Source: Rhizobium sp. RU20A (GTDB lineage: Bacteria > Pseudomonadota > Alphaproteobacteria > Rhizobiales > Rhizobiaceae). Taken from it: 64,000 nt of DNA. Position 1 is the first letter of the stretch. Every line of letters begins with the position of its first letter. The notes under the pieces are model-generated. The model made no database searches. It was not told the DNA's origin and saw nothing but the letters and a program-made list of their open reading frames with translations. The stretch spans positions 1 to 64,000 of the forward strand of contig NZ_FTMB01000005.1 in assembly GCF_900155885.1 (NCBI RefSeq), read 5' to 3'. The position numbers and the translations under genes are program-made. Shown here in pieces: positions 1 to 7,902 of this stretch.

Positions 1-161
1 TGACACCGGCCGAGTTCGCTCAGACCATCAACCCGCGACGTGATGCGGGCTCACGCAGCCGGAATGGCTCCGCACCGCAACACGCCGCTACCGCCGCAAA
101 GGCAGCAACCGAAAACCGCCGGAGCGAACTCAAAACTGGATAAAACTTGGGGGCAAGGTCA
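1..161 (+). mobile_element. Right end of an IS3-family insertion sequence (OrfB C-terminus plus terminal repeat)
   Basis: The reading frame from position 3 to the TAA at 141-143 gives 46 residues beginning TPAEFAQTINPRRDAG and ending NRRSELKTG. This is the usual tail of IS3-family OrfB integrases, in which the TPAEF...NPRRDAG..SRNGSAP pattern is recognisable. Four bases after the stop begins CTTGGGGGCAAGGTCA (146-161), which reads TGACCTTGCCCCCAAG on the other strand and has the form of an IS3-group terminal inverted repeat. The rest of the element lies outside the window. The sequence directly beyond the repeat is a broken eutB, so this IS insertion (or a later deletion) cut that gene. Family identification is by remembered motif, not by a search. 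Confidence 0.75.
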
Positions 162-322
162 AGCAGGTCTGTAAGCGCCATCTGCGCTGCCAGCCGCTCT
201 ACAGGTCCATCGGCGGCAATGCGGGCCAGTTGATCGCCGGCTCTCCGGCGTTGCCTTGGCCAGCAATGTCTTCAGGTCATCGAGGCGGAAAACCGTTTGT
301 TCGATTGTTGTTTTGTAAGCAT
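162..322 (-). pseudogene. eutB: Truncated, frameshifted N-terminus of ethanolamine ammonia-lyase large subunit
   Basis: On the minus strand one frame reads AYKTTIEQTVFRLDDLK then TLLAKATPE, and the next frame continues AGDQLARIAADG then PVERLAAQMALTDL before the IS end. This matches the start of E. coli EutB piece by piece (KTT, VYQFKDVKEVLAKA, SGDVLAGVAA, ERVAAK). Two small lesions are visible: the ATG at 320-322 is one base out of frame with AYKTTI, as if a G had been lost from ATGGCT, and there is a frameshift after TPE near 242. Everything after about residue 54 is gone. The start is only about 8 bases from the stop of the HisN-like gene and on the same strand, so eutB was probably the last gene of that operon. 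EutB with EutC splits ethanolamine to acetaldehyde and ammonia using adenosylcobalamin. Confidence 0.7.
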
Positions 323-330
323 GTTACGGT

Positions 331-1119
331 TCACCCGTTGATCAGCGCCAGCGCTTCGTCGTGCAGTTTCGAGTTGGCCGACGCGAGAACCCGGCCATCT
401 GAATGGACCGATATAGCCTTTCCATCCCAGTCGGTGATGCAACCGCCTGCACCCTGCACGACAGGTACGAGTGCCATGTAATCATAGGGTTGCAGCCCCA
501 TCTCCAGAACCAGATCGCAGTGTCCGGAGGCGATGAGGCCGTAGATGTAACAGTCGCCGCCGAACCGGCGCAGCCGCGTTGCCCGTGACAGGCGCTCGAA
601 GCGATCGGCATCGCCACCGGTGAACATGTCGGGCGAGGTGGTGTAGAGGCGGGCCTCCGACAGGCTTTCGCAGAGGCTGCTTTGGGCGATGCTTCCGGAA
701 AATAGCGTCCCGCCTGGTGAACCGATCCAACGCTCCCCCGTTGCCGGGATATCGATCAGCCCGCAGAAAGATTTTTCCTCGTGGGTCAGTGAAATCAACG
801 TGCCGAAAAGCGGAAAGCCAGTGATGAAGCTCTTGGTGCCGTCGATCGGGTCCAGCACCCAGGTGAAGGCATCACCCGGTTTGACGCCCATTTCTTCGCC
901 ATGGATGCCATGGGTTGGGAAACGCTCTTCGATCATGTCGCGAAGCTGCTTTTCGATTGCACGGTCAGCCACCGTAACGGGGCTCTCATCGAGCTTGGAG
1001 ATCACGTCCAGCGGCGTGCGGAAATAGGAGAGGGCGAGGGGACGCGCGGCATCTGCCAGTTCGCCGGCAAAGGCGAGATAGGTTGCGGCGTCCGCCGGGC
1101 TGATTGTATCAATTTGCAT
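331..1119 (-). CDS. HisN-like phosphatase of the inositol monophosphatase family
   Basis: The 262-residue product carries the metal-binding motifs of the Mg-dependent, Li-sensitive phosphatase fold: GEE at 74-76, DPIDGT at 90-95, and a distal GGDCYIYGL followed by PYDYMAL with Asp213. The arrangement resembles HisN-type histidinol-phosphatases of proteobacteria more than true inositol monophosphatases, but the family acts on many small phosphates. The ATG at 1119 shares one base with the TGA of the upstream kinase gene (TGATG), which implies translational coupling and fixes the start. A longer upstream in-frame extension overlaps that kinase and is not favoured. It lies downstream of two kinases in the same operon, so it may remove a phosphate they add. 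Its substrate cannot be read from sequence. Confidence 0.85.
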   Translation of the reverse strand: MQIDTISPADAATYLAFAGELADAARPLALSYFRTPLDVISKLDESPVTVADRAIEKQLRDMIEERFPTHGIHGEEMGVKPGDAFTWVLDPIDGTKSFITGFPLFGTLISLTHEEKSFCGLIDIPATGERWIGSPGGTLFSGSIAQSSLCESLSEARLYTTSPDMFTGGDADRFERLSRATRLRRFGGDCYIYGLIASGHCDLVLEMGLQPYDYMALVPVVQGAGGCITDWDGKAISVHSDGRVLASANSKLHDEALALING

Positions 1120-2054
1120 CAGACAGCCTTCAGGAAAAGCGGCCAGCGGGGATCGTGGATGATGGAGCGGGCGCGCATGTGCTTCCAGATCCCGTATTTG
1201 TAGAAGTCGAAGTGGAGCGTCGATACTCGGTTCTGCACCATGGCCCAGGTACTCCATTTTATATCAGCAAGCGCTTTGTGCACTATCAAGCGGGCATGCT
1301 GGGATTTGTCGTAGCGGCCGAAATACTCCTCGATAATGGCGCAGTCGATGTCTTCGGGGAAAAACATCTCGCCGCTCCAGATTGCCAGATCGTAGAGGCG
1401 CTCGTTGTTCGATGCATATTCGAAATCGATCAGCTTGATCGACTTGTCGTCGCCGATGAGGAAATTGCCCGGCATCGGATCATTAAAGCAGGCAACGAGA
1501 TCGAGGCCTGATGCCTCCAGCGCTGCACGTGCCTGTTTGTAGGACCGATAAAGCCAGTCGTGGTCCAGCGGCCAGTAGCCGCCGAGCTCGCGCACCTGGG
1601 TGAAATGCTCCTCAATCATGTCGAACACGGTCTTGGTTAGCGGCAGGGCCGGGGCCTGATGAAAATGGCGATAGACCCGCACGGCTTCATTGCGGATTGC
1701 CGGATCTGCGAAATCGCGATGGGTGGACGGTCGCCGTCCCTCGATGAACTCGGCGATTTCGATGTCCAGATGATTGAGGTAGTCGAATGTCCTTGGGCCG
1801 ACACCAATGGCTTCCGCCTGCTTGCTTGCGGCCGCCGCGGCCTTGCGATCGATGAACATTTCTGTGCCGCGACCGGGTATCTTCAGAAAGTAGCCTAGGT
1901 CTTGCCCCTCGACATCGATGCGGAAATTCGTGTTGCTGATCCCGCCGGATACGGCGCGGTAGCTGAGGCGTCGCCCTTTCCATGGCTCCACCTGCACGAT
2001 GGCAGCCTCCACCGCCCGCTCGGCATCGGATCGCGCCATTCCCAGTTCCTTCAT
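1119..2054 (-). CDS. Choline/ethanolamine kinase-like phosphotransferase (APH fold)
   Basis: This 311-residue protein has the choline kinase variant of the aminoglycoside phosphotransferase fold. GGISNTNF near residue 40 forms the nucleotide loop, and FNDPMPGNFL followed by KLIDFEYA supplies the catalytic Asp-x4-Asn and the metal-binding Asp. FEYA is typical of choline and ethanolamine kinases. The start is taken as the ATG at 2054, nine bases after AAGGGG; a GTG directly upstream at 2057 is the alternative. There is no signal peptide, so it is cytosolic. The gene lies 24 bases after the previous kinase gene. The eutB remnant at the operon end makes an amino-alcohol substrate attractive, but that is inference. 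Confidence 0.8.
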   Translation of the reverse strand: MKELGMARSDAERAVEAAIVQVEPWKGRRLSYRAVSGGISNTNFRIDVEGQDLGYFLKIPGRGTEMFIDRKAAAAASKQAEAIGVGPRTFDYLNHLDIEIAEFIEGRRPSTHRDFADPAIRNEAVRVYRHFHQAPALPLTKTVFDMIEEHFTQVRELGGYWPLDHDWLYRSYKQARAALEASGLDLVACFNDPMPGNFLIGDDKSIKLIDFEYASNNERLYDLAIWSGEMFFPEDIDCAIIEEYFGRYDKSQHARLIVHKALADIKWSTWAMVQNRVSTLHFDFYKYGIWKHMRARSIIHDPRWPLFLKAV

Positions 2055-2078
2055 CACCGTGTTCCCCTTTTTTGTTTT

Positions 2079-3044
2079 TCAGAGAGCCCGCAGTTTTGCC
2101 TCGAAATCCGGATGGCCAAGCAACATCCGGCATCGGAGAAACCGCCAGCCGGCATATTTGAGGAATTCGATGCCGCGCGGAGGTGAGCGCAGTTCAAGCA
2201 CCAGACTTCGCAGCGCCCAGTAGAGATCATCGGCGGCAGCATAGGCGCGGCATCGGCTGAAGGCGTGCTCGCTGAAGGTTCCGTCGTGCATTTCCAGCAG
2301 CGGCTTCATCTGGCTTTCAAACTGGTAAAGTTCGTTCATCTGCACACCCAGTTGGTAATAGGGGTCGATGTCTGCGGCCAAGTCGAAGTCGACAAGCTGG
2401 ATCGCGCCATTCGGACCCAGCATTACATTCGATGAATGGGGGTCGCCATGGGCGGGTTTCAAATCGATGCCGGAGGCTTCGATGGCCTGACGGATCGGCG
2501 CCATCCAAGACAGCAGCCACTCTGCATCGCCGGGCAGATCCATCGCGCCCTCAGTGACGATTTCCCAGAGCTGCGTGATCCCGTCGAAAACGGACCAGCT
2601 GTGGCCGAGCGATACGCCTGCGGCAATCTCCTTTTGCATGCCGATGAGCCGTGCGACGGTTTCCGGCTGCATCAGGTCATCGATCTTCGCCGCTTTCCAA
2701 TCCTCCCCGAGCGCGGTGAAAAGCATGCTGCAGCTGGCGGCATCATATCCAAGCGGTTCAGGGGCAAAGCCCAGCTGATGGAGGCGCAGAGCTGCGGCAA
2801 AGGCTGCCTCGCCGTCCACGAGATCGGCAACCTCATCCAGACACAGTCGCAGGAAAAGCGGCGTGTCGCCATCCTTTGCCACAACGAGGAAGCTTTGCGA
2901 TTCCACGGCGTGGTAGGACGGCGATGCGACGGCCGGTATTGCGGGTATGCAGGAGGGTGCGTCTCCCAGTCTATCGGCGAAGGCGGCAAGAGCCTTTTCG
3001 ACCCGGCTTTGCACCCCAGTTACGGCAGATCCCGGTTTCGTCAT
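2079..3044 (-). CDS. Second APH-family small-molecule kinase
   Basis: The product has 321 residues. The catalytic motif HGDPHSSNVML (His-Gly-Asp with the Asn five residues after the Asp) is followed by LVDFDLAADIDPYYQLGV, the metal-binding Asp of the APH fold. The N-terminal half is divergent, with a plausible lysine-less nucleotide loop, so substrate cannot be guessed. The ATG at 3044 overlaps the amidohydrolase stop in an ATGA quartet (3041-3044), which fixes the start despite a longer open frame upstream. Two distinct kinases in tandem in one operon suggest two phosphorylated intermediates, or one kinase that has changed role. It is only distantly similar to the next gene, so this is not a recent duplication. 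Confidence 0.75.
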   Translation of the reverse strand: MTKPGSAVTGVQSRVEKALAAFADRLGDAPSCIPAIPAVASPSYHAVESQSFLVVAKDGDTPLFLRLCLDEVADLVDGEAAFAAALRLHQLGFAPEPLGYDAASCSMLFTALGEDWKAAKIDDLMQPETVARLIGMQKEIAAGVSLGHSWSVFDGITQLWEIVTEGAMDLPGDAEWLLSWMAPIRQAIEASGIDLKPAHGDPHSSNVMLGPNGAIQLVDFDLAADIDPYYQLGVQMNELYQFESQMKPLLEMHDGTFSEHAFSRCRAYAAADDLYWALRSLVLELRSPPRGIEFLKYAGWRFLRCRMLLGHPDFEAKLRAL

Positions 3045-4330
3045 TCTGCCGCCTCGCTGACTTCCATCACCTGAAGGCCCTCGCAGGCAATTTTGTAGAG
3101 TATGTCGGCCAGGATTTGTGTTCCCAATGCCTGATCTTCCGGCGAGGTGAATTCGGTAGGATGGTGGATGACACCGTCCCGGCTCTGTACGGCCAGAACC
3201 ACCGCGGGGCATACATCCGACATCGCGACAGCATCGTGACCGCCAATGGTATCGAGATGGCGAGCCGTCTGCCCAAGGCGCGCGGCAGCATCTTCCGCCA
3301 GGGCAATCAGGCTGGATGAAAACGGGCCGGCCTTGCGGCGATCGATCGACCGCACCTGCGATGTCACACCAGCCTTCACGGCCGCGTCCTCGATCCGGAC
3401 CAGCATCTTGCTTTCGGCCTCCGCCAGAACATCAGGTGCGGCTGAGCGCAGTTCGATGAAGAGTACGGCCTCCGCCGGGACCACATTCGGAGAGTTAGGG
3501 AAAACCTCAAGGCGGCCTACTGAGGTATGCAGATCAAGGCCATGTTCGGTAGAGATCTGTTTGAGATCGCTAATCAGATAGGCGGCAGCCAGAAGCGCAT
3601 CTTTCCGGTCTGCCATTGGGGTTGCCCCGGTATGGGCCTGGCGGCCGAGGAAGGCGAGGCGATATTTCGTCGCCCCCCAGAAGCGCGTAAAGATGCCGAA
3701 CCGCTCTCCAGCATTGCAGAGCGTCGTGTCTCCTTCGATATGCAGTTCGATCAACGCCTCCGGACACTCCACTTTGTCGGTTCCGGCATAGCCGATCTCG
3801 TTCAGCGCCTCGCGCACAGATATGCCATCGCCATCGGTGCGGTCCAGCGCCCATTCCAGATCGGCGGCACCGGAAAAGACGCTGCTGCCCAGAAGGCTGG
3901 GTTGGAAGCGCGCGCCTTCTTCGTTGGTCCAGTTGACGATCTGGAAATTGCAGGCGGAGAGGCGCCCTTCCGCCTTCAGCCGTTCCTGAACGGACAGAAC
4001 GGCCTCGCAGGCAGCAATGACCCCGAGCGCGCCATCGAAGCGGCCACCATTCGGCTGGCTGTCGATATGCGATCCAACCATGATGACCGGGGCGTTTCGC
4101 CCGGCAAGCGTCAGTTTGCCAAACTGATTGCCGATGGGGTCGATGGCCTGTTCGAAGCCGTTTTCGGCGAACCAGCGGCCAAGCCAGTCGCGTGCCATGC
4201 CATCCTCGCGGGAAAGCGTCAGACGGTTCATGGAGCCGTCGGGTCCACCTCCGAAGGTGGAGACGGTTTCCATGAGGAACTGGAGCCGTTCGGCATTGAT
4301 GGGGGTCGGGGAAGCGGGAACGTCAGGCAT
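3041..4330 (-). CDS. M20-family zinc amidohydrolase (N-carbamoyl-amino acid hydrolase / allantoate amidohydrolase type)
   Basis: The 429-residue length is normal for the AmaB/HyuC/AllC group. Dinuclear zinc ligands are in place: GSHID with His88, NGGRFDG with Asp99, NEEGARF with the catalytic and bridging Glu pair at 137-138, HIE with His197, and SRDGVIHHPTE near the C-terminus. QAHTGATPM marks the lid/dimerisation domain. The usual HIEQGP stretch is changed here to HIEGDT with spacing preserved, so the residues after the third ligand differ from the family. These enzymes hydrolyse carbamoyl, ureido or other amide groups from small nitrogen compounds. The start overlaps the DeoR gene by eight bases. 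In this operon it probably releases an amine or amino acid from the imported compound. Confidence 0.85.
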   Translation of the reverse strand: MPDVPASPTPINAERLQFLMETVSTFGGGPDGSMNRLTLSREDGMARDWLGRWFAENGFEQAIDPIGNQFGKLTLAGRNAPVIMVGSHIDSQPNGGRFDGALGVIAACEAVLSVQERLKAEGRLSACNFQIVNWTNEEGARFQPSLLGSSVFSGAADLEWALDRTDGDGISVREALNEIGYAGTDKVECPEALIELHIEGDTTLCNAGERFGIFTRFWGATKYRLAFLGRQAHTGATPMADRKDALLAAAYLISDLKQISTEHGLDLHTSVGRLEVFPNSPNVVPAEAVLFIELRSAAPDVLAEAESKMLVRIEDAAVKAGVTSQVRSIDRRKAGPFSSSLIALAEDAAARLGQTARHLDTIGGHDAVAMSDVCPAVVLAVQSRDGVIHHPTEFTSPEDQALGTQILADILYKIACEGLQVMEVSEAAE

Positions 4331-5084
4331 GTATGATTTCCACGTTGGATTGGTTGAATTGGTCGGAAAATTCCCGGGCCATCACACCGCTCGTCACAAC
4401 GGCGTCGACGTCGGTGAGGCCAAAGGTATGGATGGAGCCGAGCCTTCCGAACTTGGAGCTGTCGGCCACGACGACGGAACGTTTCGCCTGCGCCTTGGCA
4501 ACGCGCCGCAGGATTGCTTCGTCCTCGCCGAAATCCATGAAGCCCCGTTCGCTGTGAATGGCGCTGATGGCGATGATGGCCAGGTCAAAGAAATGCTCCT
4601 TCAGGGCCGTCACGGTCTCGTGGCCGTAGGTCGCCTGGTAATCGGGGCGCATTCTGCCGCCAAGCACGCGGATGCTGGCATGCTGCATGTGGAAGAAATG
4701 GGCGGCCACCGCCAGCGAATTGCTGACGATGGTGATGTCCTTTCGCGCCTCCAGATGCTTCAGGCAAGCGAGCGTGGTGGTTCCGGTATCGATGAACACC
4801 TTCATGCCATCTTGAACCAGCGTGGCGGCGGCCTCGCCGATCCGTGCCTTTTCGCGTGCGCCAAGCCGCAGGCGATCCGAAAAAGGTTGATCGCTTTCCT
4901 GCTGCTCAAGGACCGCCCCGCCATAGACGCGGCGGGCATAGCCGCGCGTTTCAAGCTCCTTGAGGTCGCGCCTGATCGATTCCTGGCTGACCTGTAGATG
5001 ATCGGCCAGTTCGTTCACACTGACGCGATGATTCTGCTTCAGCATGTCCAGAATGACCCTGAGGCGATTTTCCGTGAAACTCAT
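4323..5084 (-). CDS. DeoR-family transcriptional repressor
   Basis: The 253-residue protein has an N-terminal winged helix-turn-helix (ENRLRVILDMLKQNHRVSV then ELADHLQVSQESIRRDLKEL) ending in the DeoR signature RRDLKELE..G...R.YGGA. A C-terminal sugar-phosphate-isomerase-like sensor domain follows, with DTGTTT near residue 110 that normally binds a phosphorylated ligand. The ATG at 5084 (MSFTENRLR) is preferred over the upstream open frame because the DNA-binding domain begins at once. It lies inside the operon, 56 bases after the transporter ATPase. The likely effector is a phosphorylated intermediate made by one of the two kinases. The tandem 9-bp repeats at the operon promoter are a plausible binding site. 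Confidence 0.88.
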   Translation of the reverse strand: MSFTENRLRVILDMLKQNHRVSVNELADHLQVSQESIRRDLKELETRGYARRVYGGAVLEQQESDQPFSDRLRLGAREKARIGEAAATLVQDGMKVFIDTGTTTLACLKHLEARKDITIVSNSLAVAAHFFHMQHASIRVLGGRMRPDYQATYGHETVTALKEHFFDLAIIAISAIHSERGFMDFGEDEAILRRVAKAQAKRSVVVADSSKFGRLGSIHTFGLTDVDAVVTSGVMAREFSDQFNQSNVEIIHA

Positions 5085-5140
5085 GAATGCACCTTGGATG
5101 AGCAGTGTCGCGGCACCGTCGAGCCGGGCCACGAAGGTTT

Positions 5141-6982
5141 TCAGGTCGAAACCATGATTTGAGCGGTCGGCATGTCTCCACCGGCGACGGATGGCACGAG
5201 GTGACAGGCTGCGAAATCCTGGCTGCCGCGAACGGTGAGCGCTGGTGGCAGGCTGCCGCATTTCTCCAGTGCACGCGGGCAGCGAGACTTGAAGCTGCAA
5301 CCGGGAGGAATGTTGATCGGGCTTGGCGGTTCGCCTTCCAGCAGGCAATCCTCCGGCTGGTAGCGGCGTTCTTCTAGCGTCGGCATCGCGCTCAGCAAGG
5401 CCATCGTGTAAGGGTGGCCGGGGTCGAAAAACAGTCGCTCGTTGTCCGCCAGCTCGAATACCTCGCCTAGATACATCACCGCCACGCGGTTGCAGACCTT
5501 CCGCACCATGGCAAGATCGTGCGAAATGAAGATATAGGTGAGATCATATTCCTTTTGCAGCTTCTGGAAGAGATCAAGCAGCTTGAATTGCTCCGTCTGG
5601 TCCAGCGCCGAGAGCGTTTCATCCATGATGAGGATTGCCGGCTCTAGAACCAGCGTGCGTGCGACATTGATACGCTGGCGCTGACCAGCGCTCAGACCCA
5701 GCGGCAATTCCTCGTAGAGACCGGCGGAAAGCCCTACTTCACCCATCACCTTCAGAACACGTTCGCGGATCCTTTCGCCGTCTTTCCAGCCATGGGTGCG
5801 CAACGGCTCCTCCAGCATCCTGCCGACAGAGGTGCGCGGTGGCAGTGAACCGAAGGGATCCTGAAGCACCATCTGGAGCTTCTTGCGAAAGGCCAGAAGA
5901 TCCTTGCCGCCAAGGCTTGCAATATCGTCTCCGCCGCACAGAATCTGGCCGGAACTCGGCAGTTCAAGCCGGCTCAGAAGGCGCATCAGCGTGGACTTTC
6001 CGCAGCCGGATTCGCCGACGATCGCAAAGCTGTCTCCGCGGCGGATATCGAAGGTTACGTTGCGCACGGCCCGCACGTGGTTGAAGCCGCCGAAGCCGGT
6101 GCGCCTCCTCACCTTGTAGACCTGCGATACATCGCGCAGGCTCAGGACCACGTCGCGCTTGTCGTTCAGCCGCGGCATTTCGTTCTTGCCGATCCAGATC
6201 TTCGGCGTCTGTTCGACAAGCTCCCGCGTATAGGGATAAAGCGGTGCTGCAATCAGCTGCTCCGTTTCCTGTTCTTCAACGATGCGGCCTTCCTCCATCA
6301 CAAGGATGCGGTTGCAGGCTTCACGCGCCACAGGCAGCGAGGATGATACGAAGAGAACCGCCGTATCGAAGTCGTGGGACAGTTCCTTCATCAGCCGTAT
6401 GACCTGAGCCGCCACGGTAACATCGAGTGGCTGGGTGACATTGTCGGCAACCAGCAGAGCGGGATTGGTCGCCAGAGCATCAACGATAAGGGCTCGCTGC
6501 ATCATGCCGCCGGAAAACTGCGAGGGGTAATCTCCGAACCGGCTGGCGGCAGAGGGAATGCGCACGGCATCCAGCAATTCTATCGTGCGCCGCCGCGCCT
6601 CCTGCCGTGTGGTGCCCGGCACAACGGCGCAGATCTTTTCAACGATTTGTGCGCCGACAGGCAAGGTAGGGTCGAGGGCACCCATGGGATTTGCCCCGAC
6701 ATAGGCGACGCGCCTGCGCAAGGTGCGCATCTCCATCTCCGAGAGGCCATATATGTCCGTGCCTTCGAACAGCACAGTGCCGGACGAACGGGCAAGCGGT
6801 GCTTCCAGCCAGTTGACGACCGCCTTGGATAGGACGGTCTTGCCCGAACCACTTGCGCCAACAACGCCAACGATTTCGCGCGGGGCCAGCGTAAAGGAGA
6901 TGGAGTCGATAATGAGCCTTGCCTCCCCGGCTCGACCGGCGGCAACAGACAGGTTTTTCAGTTCAAGAAGCGGCTGGCTCAT
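5141..6982 (-). CDS. Fused double ATPase of a Dpp/Opp-type ABC importer with a degenerate first half
   Basis: The 613 residues hold two nucleotide-binding domains. NBD1 has Walker A GASGSGKT (42-49) and an FSGGM signature (156-160). Its Q-loop Gln is Ala97 (GANPM), its catalytic Glu is Asn181 (LLVADN), and its H-loop His is Ser214 (VSSSL). NBD2 is near-consensus: Walker A GESGCGKST (323-331), Gln374, LSAGQ (430-434), Glu455 (LIMDE) and His488 (FISHD). A C-terminal oligopeptide-type tail follows, with PPGCSFKSRCPRA. Only the site built from NBD2 Walker motifs and the NBD1 signature should hydrolyse ATP well. The ATG at 6982 overlaps the permease stop as ATGA. A much longer open frame upstream runs antisense to no known protein and is ignored. 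It powers uptake with the adjacent DppB/DppC-like permeases. Confidence 0.88.
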   Translation of the reverse strand: MSQPLLELKNLSVAAGRAGEARLIIDSISFTLAPREIVGVVGASGSGKTVLSKAVVNWLEAPLARSSGTVLFEGTDIYGLSEMEMRTLRRRVAYVGANPMGALDPTLPVGAQIVEKICAVVPGTTRQEARRRTIELLDAVRIPSAASRFGDYPSQFSGGMMQRALIVDALATNPALLVADNVTQPLDVTVAAQVIRLMKELSHDFDTAVLFVSSSLPVAREACNRILVMEEGRIVEEQETEQLIAAPLYPYTRELVEQTPKIWIGKNEMPRLNDKRDVVLSLRDVSQVYKVRRRTGFGGFNHVRAVRNVTFDIRRGDSFAIVGESGCGKSTLMRLLSRLELPSSGQILCGGDDIASLGGKDLLAFRKKLQMVLQDPFGSLPPRTSVGRMLEEPLRTHGWKDGERIRERVLKVMGEVGLSAGLYEELPLGLSAGQRQRINVARTLVLEPAILIMDETLSALDQTEQFKLLDLFQKLQKEYDLTYIFISHDLAMVRKVCNRVAVMYLGEVFELADNERLFFDPGHPYTMALLSAMPTLEERRYQPEDCLLEGEPPSPINIPPGCSFKSRCPRALEKCGSLPPALTVRGSQDFAACHLVPSVAGGDMPTAQIMVST

Positions 6983-7902
6983 TGATCGGACCCTCCGTGA
7001 ATGGTGTTGCGGGCGCGTTCCAGTGAGGCACCGACAAGGTTGATGCTGGTGAGCGTCAGACCCAGGAAAACGCCGGGCATGGTGGCGATCCACCAGGCGT
7101 TGAGAAGATACTTGCGGCCATCTGCGATGATATTGCCGAAGGTGGGGGTGGGCGGCTGAACGCCGAGACCGAGGAAGCCGAGGATCGATTCGAAGATCAT
7201 CATGCGGGCAACATCCAGAACCGAGGTGAATACGACCGGCGGCAGCAGTAGCGGCACCAGCAGGCCGAGGATGATGCGAATGTCCGTCGAGCCTCCAAGC
7301 TTTGCCGCGCGAACATATTCGCGCTGTCGTTCCGTCATGACGATACTTCGCATGATGCGGGCATAGACCGGCCAGCTCGACAGCCCGAGAACCAGAATAA
7401 TGGCCGGTATGGTGGGCCGGGATACGCCAAGCACTGCAATGGCGAGGATAATCATCGGAATCGAAAGCTGCGCATCGGTCAGGCGCATGATGAGCATGTC
7501 GATCCGCCCGCCGAAATAGCCTGCAATGGTACCCAGCGCACAGCCGATGAGCAGCGTGACGGCCACCGAAGAGATGCCGATCAGGAAGGAGTAGCGAAGG
7601 CCGACGAGCGAGCGAACCAGCATGTCGCGGCCGATCTGGTCCGTGCCGAGCGGGTGGAGCCAGCTCCATTTGTCGCCAAGGAAGAGAGGCGGAAGCAGCC
7701 GGGCGCGAACGTCCATCTTCGTCGGGTCGATGCCGCTGATTTCCGGATAGAAAGCAGCGGCGATAGCCAGAATGAGAAAGATTGCAAGCCCGATTCGGAA
7801 GCCGGGAGCTGACACGGCACGGTCGAGGATACGTCGCGCTATGGAGCGGCCGGCAGATTTGGCCACGACCGGAGTCTCGAGTGCGGATGTGATGGACATC
7901 AA
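6979..7902 (-). CDS. DppC-type inner-membrane permease
   Basis: The 307-residue protein has a short cytosolic N-terminus and a first membrane helix (about 33-51), then the periplasmic LGTDQIGRDMLVRSLVG stretch typical of DppC/OppC. Five further hydrophobic helices follow. The EAA coupling loop reads REYVRAAKLGGSTD near residue 195 and docks on the ATPase. It overlaps both neighbours by four bases (ATGA), so it is translationally coupled with the second permease and the ATPase. Family-5 importers carry di- and oligopeptides, opines, nickel or glycosides; the substrate here is unknown. Confidence 0.9.
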   Translation of the reverse strand: MMSITSALETPVVAKSAGRSIARRILDRAVSAPGFRIGLAIFLILAIAAAFYPEISGIDPTKMDVRARLLPPLFLGDKWSWLHPLGTDQIGRDMLVRSLVGLRYSFLIGISSVAVTLLIGCALGTIAGYFGGRIDMLIMRLTDAQLSIPMIILAIAVLGVSRPTIPAIILVLGLSSWPVYARIMRSIVMTERQREYVRAAKLGGSTDIRIILGLLVPLLLPPVVFTSVLDVARMMIFESILGFLGLGVQPPTPTFGNIIADGRKYLLNAWWIATMPGVFLGLTLTSINLVGASLERARNTIHGGSDQ

